In this document: piece by piece, positions 8,969 to 17,011 of the stretch | How positions within the stretch are numbered: position 1 is the first letter of the stretch | How the letters are laid out: every line of letters begins with the position of its first letter | Source of the DNA: Moraxellaceae bacterium | GTDB lineage: Bacteria; Pseudomonadota; Gammaproteobacteria; Pseudomonadales; Moraxellaceae | Direction: 5' to 3' | Assembly: GCA_018260315.1 (NCBI GenBank) | Contig: JAGLBJ010000006.1 | Span: 1 to 48,456, forward strand | DNA length: 48,456 bases | Program-made: the position numbers and the translations under genes | The notes under the pieces: model-generated | Seen by the model: only the letters and a program-made list of their open reading frames with translations | Told to the model about the DNA's origin: nothing | Database searches by the model: none

Positions 8969-9841
8969 ATGGTTAATTTAGTTAAAGAACTGGTTGATGT
9001 ACTCACCTTAGAACCCCTTGAAGAGAACCTTTACCGAGGTCAAAGTCGTAATTTTGTAGGCAAACGGGTGTTTGGTGGGCAAGTGTTAGGGCAGGCCTTA
9101 CGCGCAGCCGGCTATACCACTGACCGTCCGGCCCATTCCCTACATGGCTATTTTTTGCATGGCGGCGATATTAACGCACCGATTGTTTATGAAGTAGAAC
9201 GCTTACGCGACGGCAAAAGTTTTGTCAGTCGTCAGGTACGCGCCATTCAATTTGGAAAAACCATTTTTTCAGCGATGGTGTCGTTTGCCCAGCCCGAAGA
9301 AGGCTTGAATTATCAAATTGCCATGCCGGAATATCCTGCACCCGATACGCTGAAAAATGAACAAGAGCTTAAAAAACTCATTGCACCATTTTTGCCCGAG
9401 TCCGTACGCACCAATTTTATGCGTGAATGCCATGTGGAAATGCGCCCGATTAATCCTACCAATCCTTTTACGCCGCAGCCTGAAGCGCCGGAACGCGCCA
9501 CCTGGCTGCGCTTGCCTCAAACGTCATTTCAGGTACCCGACGATATCGGCTTTAAGCAGGCTTTAATCGCCTTTGTGTCAGATTATTCGCTTATGGGCGC
9601 GGGGTTAATGCCACATGGCATTAGTTTTATGACGCCTAATTTACAGGCGGCCAGCCTCGACCACAGCCTTTATTTTCATCAGGATTTCAGTTTAACCGAT
9701 TGGGTGCTGTATGACATTCATGCGACCGTTACCAGTCATGCACGTGGCCTAAATTATGGCCGCATGTGGCAAAATGGGCAACTCGTCGCCAGCACTGCGC
9801 AAGAAGGGCTGATGCGGCTGCGGGAAACTGAAGAACGTTAG
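8969..9841 (+). CDS. tesB: acyl-CoA thioesterase II
   Basis: Hydrolyses medium- and long-chain acyl-CoA to fatty acid and CoA. The 290-residue double-hotdog protein has the N-terminal FVGKRVFGGQVLGQAL and LHGYFLHGGD segments and the C-terminal signature around LDHSLYFHQDF, DWVLYD and GRMWQNGQLVASTAQEGL. The family's Asp-Thr-Gln catalytic residues correspond to FVSDYSLMG, the LDHSLYFH region and the glutamine in TAQEGL. Length is normal. AGGG precedes the start. It is convergent with engB, with 13 bases between the stop codons and no obvious terminator. Confidence 0.94.
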   Translation: MVNLVKELVDVLTLEPLEENLYRGQSRNFVGKRVFGGQVLGQALRAAGYTTDRPAHSLHGYFLHGGDINAPIVYEVERLRDGKSFVSRQVRAIQFGKTIFSAMVSFAQPEEGLNYQIAMPEYPAPDTLKNEQELKKLIAPFLPESVRTNFMRECHVEMRPINPTNPFTPQPEAPERATWLRLPQTSFQVPDDIGFKQALIAFVSDYSLMGAGLMPHGISFMTPNLQAASLDHSLYFHQDFSLTDWVLYDIHATVTSHARGLNYGRMWQNGQLVASTAQEGLMRLRETEER

Positions 9842-9854
9842 AGTATGCAGCGCG

Positions 9855-10646
9855 CTATTTTGTTAATATTTTATCAGGTAGCGCCGCTTCTTCTGGGTCA
9901 ACAGCTGCTAGGTCTGCCGAAGGGTGCGCGCTGGTTGTTTGCCGGGTTAAATCAGGCTCATCAAGTTCTGCCGATCCATAGTGTAGGCGTTCTGCCACAA
10001 CGGCTGCCAATTCTTCTAGCCCTATACGCCGCAGTGCCGAAAACAATTGAATTGAAAAACTTAATTGTTCGGTTTCCAAATATTGTTTAACCTGTAATAA
10101 CGCTGTATTGGCCGGTCCGCGATTGAGTTTATCGGCCTTGGTCAACAGAACATGAATAAACAAACCGCGTGCTTTGGCCCACGCCAGCATGGTTTTATCA
10201 AAGGTTTGTAGCGGGTGACGAATATCCATCAACAAAATAAGCCCGGTTAAACTTTGCCGTGCCAACAAATATTTTTCCAGTTCCTTTTGCCAAATGCGTT
10301 TCATCGCTTCAGGCACGGCCGCATAACCATAACCGGGCAAGTCGACCAGGCGTTGCTGTTCATTATGCATGGCAAAAAAGTTAATCATTTGCGTACGACC
10401 CGGCGTTTTAGAAGCGCGGGCTAATTGCCGTTGTGCAGTCAACGCATTGATGGCACTTGATTTGCCTGCATTTGAACGTCCGGCAAACGCCAGTTCGTAA
10501 CCCGTGTCAGGCGGACAAAGCGCCAATTTTGGGGCACTGGTCAAAAAATGCGCTTGACGTAACCAGTTAAGCGGTGCATGTTTAACCGGCGCCAGGCTAA
10601 CTTGAGTTGAACGCGCATAAGGATACGGCGGTGTGACAGGGGACAT
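9855..10646 (-). CDS. engB: ribosome biogenesis GTP-binding protein EngB/YsxC/YihA
   Basis: Essential TRAFAC GTPase needed for assembly of the large ribosomal subunit. G1 is GRSNAGKSS (residues 56-64), G2 lies around KTPGRTQMINFF, G3 is DLPGYGYA, G4 is TKAD, and the G5 region reads FSALRRIG. The 263-residue length exceeds the usual 195-215: about 20 extra residues precede the core, and an acidic, low-complexity tail of roughly 40 residues (SAELDEPDLTRQ onwards) follows it. The start is the ATG at 10646 behind GGATCGTTCT; an upstream TTG would add four residues. The family assignment is secure; the role of the tail is unknown. Confidence 0.94.
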   Translation of the reverse strand: MSPVTPPYPYARSTQVSLAPVKHAPLNWLRQAHFLTSAPKLALCPPDTGYELAFAGRSNAGKSSAINALTAQRQLARASKTPGRTQMINFFAMHNEQQRLVDLPGYGYAAVPEAMKRIWQKELEKYLLARQSLTGLILLMDIRHPLQTFDKTMLAWAKARGLFIHVLLTKADKLNRGPANTALLQVKQYLETEQLSFSIQLFSALRRIGLEELAAVVAERLHYGSAELDEPDLTRQTTSAHPSADLAAVDPEEAALPDKILTK

Positions 10647-10747
10647 AGAACGATCCAAACGATTTAAACTGACTAAATGAACTTAAAACGCAGGACGCGC
10701 TCAAGCGGTATCATATAACAAGTGACCCGATATGGACAGTAGCGTGT

Positions 10748-11686
10748 CTAGACAGCCGGATATAAAGCAGCTTGTAGCCAAATATTGCCCCGAATGTAAT
10801 CACCGACGTTAAAAGGTTGAACAGAAGGCTGAGCCAGGTGTGCCAAACGAATCACCAACGGCTGCATGGCTTCTTCACGCAACATCGCTACATCATATAA
10901 ATCAATAGGTTGACCTAAAGCCGTGGTATGCTGATACCCTAAAATTTCGCCCTGTATCCAGGCCTCATCTTCCTGGCCCAGTTCTTCACCAAACAAATAC
11001 GCACACATGGTCGATAAATCCAGCGTGACGGGTAACGTGTCTTCAGGTTGCGACGGCTGCCACGCCTCAAGCAACGCCTGCAAATTATCGGGTGCCTGAC
11101 CGTTATGAGCTGCTAAAACAGAATTAAGCGCACGATGGTGCCGAATGGCGGCCGGATCATCAATTACCATGTGTTCAGAAGACAAAACCGTTTCCAAATC
11201 GTATGCCAACCCTGATAAGACCGCCGTGTACGTTTGCTGCTTTCGATATAATGCCTGATTGATGGCAAATAACCGGTCAAAGGCATAAACGGTCGCACCA
11301 TCGTTTAAGTTAAGGGCTAAAACAGCCTCACACGTTTTTGGACACTGAACTATTCTTTCAATCGTGACGACATAATGATAAGGGCTTTCAATTACCGGAA
11401 AGGCATTGAGCAAACCAATGGGTCCTTTTTCTGCATCGATTTTAATCAGTTGTGCCAGCTGCATAGGCTGCTGGTCAGGACCATAAATCAACCAATGTTC
11501 TTGCGGTAAACTCTCTAAGTGTTGATGTAGCCCAAACGGCTGCACAGAGGCTTCAACGCTGGCTTGCAGATGCTTCGTTAATGCTTCAGAAGAGGCCAGA
11601 CCCAGGCATTGCCAATGTTCAACATGACTGCCAAGCGTGCAATCGTCAATCGTTACGGTTTCGGGTTTGGCGGGCGTTAGGGTCAT
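10748..11686 (-). CDS. conserved-looking protein of unknown function, 312 residues
   Basis: I do not recognise the family. The protein is acidic and soluble, with no signal peptide, membrane helix or nucleotide-binding motif. Visible segments include WLIYGPDQQPMQLAQLIKID, IGLLNAFPVIESPYHYVV, LNDGATVYAFDRLFAINQ and a C-terminal FNVGDYIRGNIWLQ that reads like a short beta-strand motif. The base composition resembles its neighbours, and the frame is long, so it is probably a lineage-restricted core gene. The ATG at 11686 is chosen because the extra 17 residues from the alternative ATG at 11737 look non-coding; neither has a strong ribosome-binding site. It is divergent from the yaiI-like gene. 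Confidence 0.7.
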   Translation of the reverse strand: MTLTPAKPETVTIDDCTLGSHVEHWQCLGLASSEALTKHLQASVEASVQPFGLHQHLESLPQEHWLIYGPDQQPMQLAQLIKIDAEKGPIGLLNAFPVIESPYHYVVTIERIVQCPKTCEAVLALNLNDGATVYAFDRLFAINQALYRKQQTYTAVLSGLAYDLETVLSSEHMVIDDPAAIRHHRALNSVLAAHNGQAPDNLQALLEAWQPSQPEDTLPVTLDLSTMCAYLFGEELGQEDEAWIQGEILGYQHTTALGQPIDLYDVAMLREEAMQPLVIRLAHLAQPSVQPFNVGDYIRGNIWLQAALYPAV

Positions 11687-11842
11687 GATGAAAATAGTTT
11701 CCGAAAAATAAACAGTCGTATGGGCGGCGCGTATCATTAACCTATTAATGGGTAAATATTTATAAAATTCAAGGCAAACGGTTAAAATGCGTTTTATTCA
11801 TTCTAACATTGCAATCCGCTCAACTTGCCTGATGATTGCGCA

Positions 11843-11870
11843 TTTGGTCAAGGTGGTTTTGTGCTACAAT
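11843..11870 (+). promoter_or_regulatory. putative sigma-70 promoter for the yaiI-like gene
   Basis: An extended -10 element, TGCTACAAT (TACAAT at 11865-11870), is preceded by TTTGGT at 11843-11848 with a 16-base spacer. It lies about 48 bases before the start at 11918. This is a sequence match only. Confidence 0.4.
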
Positions 11871-11917
11871 TTTGACCCGACACCCCCATACCGAACTCTA
11901 GCCCATGAGTGAACCCT

Positions 11918-12424
11918 ATGAGCCTATTTACCCTATGGATTGATGCCGATGCCTTGCCGCGTATGCTGCGCGAACTATTATTTAGGGTATCTGACCGACA
12001 TGAACTGCAACTGGTATTTGTGGCCAATCAACCTTTAGGCATCGCCCCATCGCGGCGGATTCGCTGCATTCAGGTGTTGCAGGGTGCCGATGTGGCTGAC
12101 TGGGAAATCGTCAATCAGATGCAGCCCGGCGATTTGGTGATTACCCAGGATATTCCGCTTGCGGCACAAGTGGTGGCCAAGGGTGGTACGGCGTTAAATC
12201 CGCGCGGTGAACTGTACACCGAGGCCAATATACGTGAACGCCTCAGTATTCGCGATTATATGGAAGGCCTGCGCGGGGCAGGCGTACAGACAGGCGGCCC
12301 GGCGGCCATGAGTGAGCGCGAACGTAAAAAATTTGCCGATGCGCTGGAAGCGGTTATTGTCCGCTTAAAACGGGTGGCGTCAAATAAGGTTCAATCGTTA
12401 AATTCTGAAGTGCCCAAAACCTAA
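11918..12424 (+). CDS. UPF0178/DUF188 (YaiI/YqxD) family protein
   Basis: Cytoplasmic protein of the YaiI/YqxD family (DUF188), which has a PIN-like fold; no activity is firmly established. Its 168 residues include the N-terminal [17 protein letters not shown], the acidic site [27 protein letters not shown] and the C-terminal FADALEAVI, all family hallmarks. The first aspartates (WIDAD) and DVADWE are the likely metal ligands. The start is the ATG at 11918; a GTG three codons earlier is possible. It is convergent with the PilZ gene, and an inverted repeat (CCAAAAC and GTTTTGG) covers the junction. Confidence 0.88.
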   Translation: MSLFTLWIDADALPRMLRELLFRVSDRHELQLVFVANQPLGIAPSRRIRCIQVLQGADVADWEIVNQMQPGDLVITQDIPLAAQVVAKGGTALNPRGELYTEANIRERLSIRDYMEGLRGAGVQTGGPAAMSERERKKFADALEAVIVRLKRVASNKVQSLNSEVPKT

Positions 12425-12445
12425 CGTATTAGGGCGAAGTTTTGG
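12414..12445. terminator. inverted repeat at a convergent junction, possible bidirectional terminator
   Basis: The 7-base arms CCAAAAC (12414-12420) and GTTTTGG (12439-12445) enclose a second small hairpin (CCTAA with TTAGG). The repeat spans the stop codon of the yaiI-like gene and the end of the PilZ gene. There is no long T-run, so termination is only a suggestion. Confidence 0.35.
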
Positions 12446-13046
12446 CGCTCATCAGCGCATTAGCCTGGGTATAAATGCTCAATTGTATATAATGGGCTAA
12501 CGTAGTGCGGTCTTCGGTCCGTAAACTGATAAAATGAGCACCGGTTCGAAACCCTTCCAAATCCTCGGCTTCGCAGTAAACAATTTGTGCAGTCGCAGCG
12601 ATATGAAAGGCATGGTCAGGACGATTAAGAATTAAGTGCACATAATCACCCGTTGCAATGGCCTGTTTGGCATAAAATGCTACACCGCTTTGAGAAATAT
12701 TGGCGCGCGATAACGGCGGCAGATTTTTAGCCGTATGCGCATAAAAGGCTTGGGTAATACATTGCAGTTTTTGTTCCATGAGGTCTAGCGCACGAGCAAC
12801 CACCGGCACTGTAGCCAACAAATCGGCAGTGAGGGCACTGGTTGCTTGGTCTAATCGATTGAGGGCGGCATGCAGCTTGACTGATTGAGGCAGATTGAAC
12901 GCGTCATCGTACGGGTCTTGCAGCGCCTGTGCATGACTAATGGTTTCATAATGCAAATACAGACTAGTCGTCGTGCGTAATAAATGCCGACGTTCCGGCG
13001 CTGGTCGGGTTGCGTTCAAAGGTAATGCGGTTGATAGATTTTCCAT
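12429..13046 (-). CDS. PilZ-domain protein next to the Lol genes
   Basis: A 205-residue protein with a C-terminal PilZ-like domain (about residues 95-200). SRANISQSGVAFYAKQ contains the N-x-S-x-x-G motif of c-di-GMP-binding PilZ domains, and an arginine cluster (RRHLLR) lies near the N-terminus. Residues 25-110 are helical and may form a coiled coil. A PilZ protein beside lolCDE is also found in Pseudomonas (PA2989), so the pairing is conserved rather than accidental. The arginine motif is far from the rest of the domain, and c-di-GMP binding is not assured. It is transcribed divergently from lolF, with only 20 bases between the start codons. Confidence 0.82.
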   Translation of the reverse strand: MENLSTALPLNATRPAPERRHLLRTTTSLYLHYETISHAQALQDPYDDAFNLPQSVKLHAALNRLDQATSALTADLLATVPVVARALDLMEQKLQCITQAFYAHTAKNLPPLSRANISQSGVAFYAKQAIATGDYVHLILNRPDHAFHIAATAQIVYCEAEDLEGFRTGAHFISLRTEDRTTLAHYIQLSIYTQANALMSAKTSP

Positions 13047-13066
13047 TTTTTGTACCGGATGAGTAT

Positions 13067-14299
13067 ATGTTTAAACCAATTGCGCTGTTTGTCGGTTTGC
13101 GCTATACACGCGCCACTCGCAGCAATCATTTTATCTCGTTTATTGCCTTGGTGTCGATGGTCGGTTTAACGCTCGGGGTGGCGGTGTTGATCATGGTGTT
13201 ATCGGTGATGAATGGCTTCGACCGAGAGCTTAAAACACGCATTTTGGGAATGGTGCCGCAAGCGTCGGTAACGGCGCGAGAAATTATCACCAACTGGCCC
13301 GCTTTACTGGAGCAGGCCCAAAAACAGCCGCATGTAATTGGAGCTGCGCCCTTTACCCATGTACAAGGTATGGTGACCGCGCAGGGTCAGGTATCAGGCA
13401 TTATGATTAACGGCATTGACCCGCGCCTTGAAAAAAACGTCTCCATCATACAAAACCATATGCTGGCGGGCAGTATAGACGATTTGCGTGATGATGAATT
13501 TAATATTGTCATCGGAAAAGGCTTGGCCGAAGGCATGGGGCTGCATCTTGGCGACAAATTGACCCTGGTTTTGCCTGAAGCCACTGCCTCGGCGGCGGGC
13601 GTAGTGCCCCGGTTTAAACGGTTTAATGTGGTCGGTATTTTTAGCATTGGCGCAGAAGTTGATACCATGCTGGGCTACATTGCGCTAAACGATGCGGCGC
13701 GCTTGCTCAGGTTGCCCAATGGAGCCGAAGGCATACGCATGAAACTCGATGATATTTTTGCAGCTCCCGAGGTATCCAAACAGTTTGCTGCTCAGTTTAA
13801 TGGCTTAAATGCCAACGACTGGACACAAACTCATGGCAATTTGTTTTCTGCTGTGCAAATGGAAAAAGCCATGGTGTCGTTATTGTTATTTTTAATTGTA
13901 TTGGTTGCGGTGTTTAATATCGTGTCTAGTCTGGTGATGGTCGTAACCGATAAAAAAGCCGATATTGCGATTTTGCGCACGCTAGGCGCCTCGCCTAAAC
14001 TGATTATGCAAATTTTTATGGTGCAGGGCTTGGTCATTGGCAGTGTAGGTACATTGGCCGGTGCATTAATCGGCATTGGTGCAGCGCTGGGCGTAAGTCC
14101 ATTTTTAGGCTGGCTTAATGCCACCCTGCAACTGCATTTATTTGATGCCTATTTTGTTAATTATTTACCCTCACAGTTACGCTGGCAGGACGTGTGTATG
14201 GTGGTTGGGGTGTCGTTATTGTTAAGTTTTTTGGCCACGATTTATCCTGCATTACAGGCCGCACGTTTGCAACCAGCGGAGGCTTTGCGTTATGAATGA
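13067..14299 (+). CDS. lolF: lipoprotein-releasing system permease (LolC/LolE/LolF type)
   Basis: Inner-membrane permease of the complex that releases outer-membrane lipoproteins to LolA. The 410-residue protein has the family layout: one N-terminal helix (FISFIALVSMVGLTLGVAVLIMV, followed by SVMNGFDRELKTRILGM), a large periplasmic domain to about residue 265, and three C-terminal helices. The ATG at 13067 matches the family N-terminus MFKPIALFVGLRYTR and removes an apparent overlap with the PilZ gene. Its stop overlaps lolD by eight bases. No second permease gene follows lolD, which fits the two-component LolDF arrangement known in Acinetobacter and Francisella; a separate lolE elsewhere cannot be excluded. 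Confidence 0.92.
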   Translation: MFKPIALFVGLRYTRATRSNHFISFIALVSMVGLTLGVAVLIMVLSVMNGFDRELKTRILGMVPQASVTAREIITNWPALLEQAQKQPHVIGAAPFTHVQGMVTAQGQVSGIMINGIDPRLEKNVSIIQNHMLAGSIDDLRDDEFNIVIGKGLAEGMGLHLGDKLTLVLPEATASAAGVVPRFKRFNVVGIFSIGAEVDTMLGYIALNDAARLLRLPNGAEGIRMKLDDIFAAPEVSKQFAAQFNGLNANDWTQTHGNLFSAVQMEKAMVSLLLFLIVLVAVFNIVSSLVMVVTDKKADIAILRTLGASPKLIMQIFMVQGLVIGSVGTLAGALIGIGAALGVSPFLGWLNATLQLHLFDAYFVNYLPSQLRWQDVCMVVGVSLLLSFLATIYPALQAARLQPAEALRYE

Positions 14300-14993
14300 T
14301 TTTTCCAATAACAACACTGTTTTGCAGGCGCGCAAGATTGAAAAAACCTTTCATGAAGGAGCCACTGCCTTAACGGTATTAAATGGCTTAGATTTAACGT
14401 TATTAGCAGGTGAATTTGTTTCGATTGTCGGTACCAGTGGCTCAGGAAAAAGCACGTTACTGCATGTGTTAGGCGGTTTAGAGTTACCGACCTCAGGCCA
14501 GGTGGATTTAATGGGGCAGCCGTTTAGTACCTTAAACGAAACCAAACGGGGCGATTTGCGCAACCAATATTTGGGTTTTGTATACCAGTTTCATCATTTA
14601 TTGGCTGAATTTAATGCCGTCGAAAACGTCGCCATGCCGATGATGATGCGTCAGACGATCTCGGTTGAAACGGCACGAACCACAGCGACCGATTTATTAA
14701 AACAGGTGGGTTTAGGGCATCGGTTAACGCATAAACCGGGCGAATTGTCGGGCGGTGAACGCCAACGGGTTGCCATTGCGCGTGCCTTGGTAACACGGCC
14801 TGCGGTGGTGTTGGCCGACGAACCGACCGGAAACCTTGACCGTAAAACTGCACAGGATATTCTGGCGATTTTGCAAGAGTTGCGTAAAACGTTAAACATG
14901 GCGTTATTAGTCGTAACGCATGATGAAAGTCTGGCGCGCGCGGCCGACCGTATGCTGCATATGGACGACGGCCAGTGGCGGGCTAATGGTTGA
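14292..14993 (+). CDS. lolD: lipoprotein-releasing system ATPase
   Basis: Cytoplasmic ATPase of the Lol complex, driving extraction of lipoproteins from the inner membrane. The 233-residue protein has Walker A GTSGSGKS (residues 47-54), the Q-loop region YQFHHLLAEFNAVENVAMP with the LolD-specific FHHLL stretch, signature LSGGERQRVAIARAL, Walker B VVLADEPTGNLD and switch TH in VVTHDESLA. Length is normal. The start lies within the end of lolF, so translation is coupled. The next ribosome-binding site (GAGGAATAACA) after its stop leads only into decayed gene fragments. Confidence 0.95.
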   Translation: MNDFSNNNTVLQARKIEKTFHEGATALTVLNGLDLTLLAGEFVSIVGTSGSGKSTLLHVLGGLELPTSGQVDLMGQPFSTLNETKRGDLRNQYLGFVYQFHHLLAEFNAVENVAMPMMMRQTISVETARTTATDLLKQVGLGHRLTHKPGELSGGERQRVAIARALVTRPAVVLADEPTGNLDRKTAQDILAILQELRKTLNMALLVVTHDESLARAADRMLHMDDGQWRANG

Positions 14994-15005
14994 AGAGGAA
15001 TAACA

Positions 15006-15210
15006 ATGAATCGGCAAGCCTTTATGGATTGCTTCACAGATGAAGACTCACTGAACACGTTATGGTGTGATGACCGGGTAGAAATTTTTAAAATGATTTT
15101 ATTGTAGTTCCGATATTACCCAACCCTTACTCACGGATTTAATCAATGATTATGCCGTTGAAAACTTAGTCGTTATTGACCTGGAACAGGTTGGGTATGA
15201 TAAGAAATAA
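15006..15210 (+). pseudogene. decayed gene fragment downstream of lolD
   Basis: An ATG at 15006, behind a good ribosome-binding site 12 bases after lolD, opens a 33-codon frame (begins MNRQAFMDCFTDEDSL, stops with TAG at 15105). A second coding-looking stretch in another frame follows at 15112-15210 (DITQPLLTDLINDYAVENL ending in TAA). Together they look like one small gene broken by a frameshift and a nonsense codon. The family is not recognised. It may once have been co-transcribed with lolD. Confidence 0.55.
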
Positions 15211-15345
15211 CTGGACGCAGCAAGAACTTGTTATTGCCTTTAATCTTTACTGTAAAATTCCTTTTAAAAGTAGCTATAAAAATAATCCCATGATTATCCA
15301 ATATGCCAATATTCTAGGCCGCTCGCCCTCTGCATTAGTATCAAC
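15197..15345 (+). pseudogene. truncated N-terminus of an HNH-endonuclease-like protein
   Basis: From the ATG at 15197 the frame reads NWTQQELVIAFNLYCKIPF, then NPMIIQYANILGRSPSAL. This matches the N-terminal SANT-like helical module that precedes the catalytic part in many small HNH restriction or phage-type endonucleases (NWTREE...AFNLYCK.PF...LGR.PSAV). The similarity stops at about residue 49; no HNH motif (His-His-Asn metal site) follows, and the frame ends at 15481 in unrelated sequence. I conclude it is a remnant of a horizontally acquired defence or mobile gene. Confidence 0.6.
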
Positions 15346-15736
15346 GAGGAATTTTTTAAAAAATCTCATGATAACGCTATTATACTGCCGCATAGATTCT
15401 ATCCAGACCCACTATTTCTGTACTACCACCATGCTCGTATTTTTAAAAAATAACACTTTAGCCCCAGTTATTGATGCATGATGCTCAGTACATGAAATTA
15501 AATGCGATGCAAGCCATTAAAATAGGATTGGTCAAATTCTAGTCGGTGCTGGCATTGGGTCTTTTATTAGAATATTAGACGATAAAACAAATACCGGCGG
15601 ATATTTAATTATTTTTTCTGAAGAGCGTTTATTTTTATAAGGGTTTAATGCTTGGATTGAATATAATACCACTTTAGAACAATTTTTTACAGAAACAGGT
15701 TGAGTGATTGAATGGGAAAAATTAGAAGAAATCTAA
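15337..15736 (+). pseudogene. remnant of a small soluble protein gene, multiple stops and shifts
   Basis: Coding-like segments lie in series on the plus strand. 15337-15453 reads SINEEFFKKSHDNAIILPHR onwards. 15454-15526 includes a stretch DAQYMKLNAMQAIKIG. 15527-15736 reads IGQILVGAGIGSFIRILDD and later GYLIIFSEERLFL, stop, GFNAWIEYNTTLEQFFTETG, stop, VIEWEKLEEI, final stop. The last segment keeps one frame across two internal stops (TAA and TGA), so it is a real gene in decay. The composition (short, acidic, aromatic, ending in an E-rich helix) recalls SMI1-like or toxin-immunity proteins, but that is only an impression. Base composition is more AT-rich than the neighbours. Confidence 0.5.
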
Positions 15737-15817
15737 TAGTCCTTAAGTAGGTTTTTTTACATCAGCATAAGAGTGGACTTATTCTTTTTTTAACCATACT
15801 GCAGACCAACATACGCT

Positions 15818-15855
15818 AAAAAACAGGCCGAATCACTCTAAAATCATTCGACCTG
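15818..15855 (-). terminator. rho-independent terminator of serC
   Basis: On the minus strand, CAGGTCGAAT pairs with ATTCGGCCTG (10-bp stem with one G-T pair) across a 12-base loop, followed by TTTTTT. It starts 20 bases after the serC stop codon. Confidence 0.85.
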
Positions 15856-15874
15856 CTTATTTAGGTGTTAAGCA

Positions 15875-16966
15875 TTATCCGTTCTGCTTTGCAAACTCGG
15901 CCATAAATTGCGTTAAGGCCTGTACGCCTTCAAGCGGCATGGCATTATAAATGCTGGCGCGCATACCACCGACCGAGCGATGTCCTGCAAGGTTTAACAG
16001 TCCGGCCGCCTGACTTTGTGCTAAAAACGTTTTTTCCAAACCAGCATCAGCTAAAGTAAAGGGGACGTTCATCATAGAGCGGTTAGGGTGCGCAATCGGA
16101 TTATGATAAAAATCGCTGCCGTCAATAAAATCATATAAATATTTAGCCTTGGCGTGGTTTTTGGCATGCATGGCTGCCAGGCCGCCCTGTTCAAGCAACC
16201 ATTCAAACACCAAACCCGACAAATACCAGCCAAAGGTCGGCGGCGTGTTGAGCATGGAACCGTTTTTGGCTTCAACGCCATAATTTAACAGGGGCGGCGT
16301 GACAGGGTGCGCACGTCCCATTAAATCCTCACGTACAATTACCAGCGTTAAGCCAGCAGGCCCAATATTTTTTTGTGCGCCTGCATAAATCAATCCAAAC
16401 CGGCTAACGTCTAAAGGCTCGGATAAAATACACGACGAAAAATCGGCTATCAATGGCGCATCGGTCTGCGGAATAAAATCAAACGCCAATCCGCCAATGG
16501 TTTCGTTAGGCGTGTAGTGCACATAAGCGGCGTTATCGGTCAGTTGCCAGGTCGATTGGGCAGGTACGCTTAAATACTGGTCTGCCTGACTGCTGGCCGC
16601 TATGTTTACATGACTGCCATTTAACGCATTAAATCGCTTAGCATCGTCAATGGCCTTTTGCGACCAAATGCCCGTATCGATATAATCTGCCGTTTGACCT
16701 TCACCTAACAAATTAAAAGCAATCGCCGAAAATTGTAACGTTGCGCCGCCTTGCAAAAATAATACCTTATAATTGGCAGGAATGGCCAGCAGTTGCCGTA
16801 AATCAGCCTCGGCTTTTTCGGCAACACTCACATACTCAGCCGAGCGATGGCTCATTTCCATAATTGACATACCGCTTTGGTGCCAATCCAGCATTTCCTG
16901 TTGCGCGCGTTCCAGCACGGCTTCAGGAATGGCCGCCGGCCCTGCACAAAAATTATAGGCACGCAT
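15875..16966 (-). CDS. serC: phosphoserine aminotransferase
   Basis: PLP-dependent enzyme of serine synthesis (3-phosphohydroxypyruvate to phosphoserine), also used in pyridoxal phosphate synthesis. The 363-residue protein starts MRAYNFCAGPAAIPEAVL and contains SIMEMSHRS, FLQGGATLQFSAIAFN, the PLP lysine in YAGAQKNIGPAG (about residue 198), and a C-terminal GHRSVGGMRASIYNAM for phosphate binding. Length is normal. AGGGATAACAGC precedes the start. It lies 45 bases after gyrA on the same strand; gyrA-serC is a conserved pair in pseudomonads and relatives. A strong terminator follows. Confidence 0.97.
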   Translation of the reverse strand: MRAYNFCAGPAAIPEAVLERAQQEMLDWHQSGMSIMEMSHRSAEYVSVAEKAEADLRQLLAIPANYKVLFLQGGATLQFSAIAFNLLGEGQTADYIDTGIWSQKAIDDAKRFNALNGSHVNIAASSQADQYLSVPAQSTWQLTDNAAYVHYTPNETIGGLAFDFIPQTDAPLIADFSSCILSEPLDVSRFGLIYAGAQKNIGPAGLTLVIVREDLMGRAHPVTPPLLNYGVEAKNGSMLNTPPTFGWYLSGLVFEWLLEQGGLAAMHAKNHAKAKYLYDFIDGSDFYHNPIAHPNRSMMNVPFTLADAGLEKTFLAQSQAAGLLNLAGHRSVGGMRASIYNAMPLEGVQALTQFMAEFAKQNG

Positions 16967-17011
16967 GCTGTTATCCCTTTAAAAATATCCGGTTAATACT
17001 GTAACCCTGGT

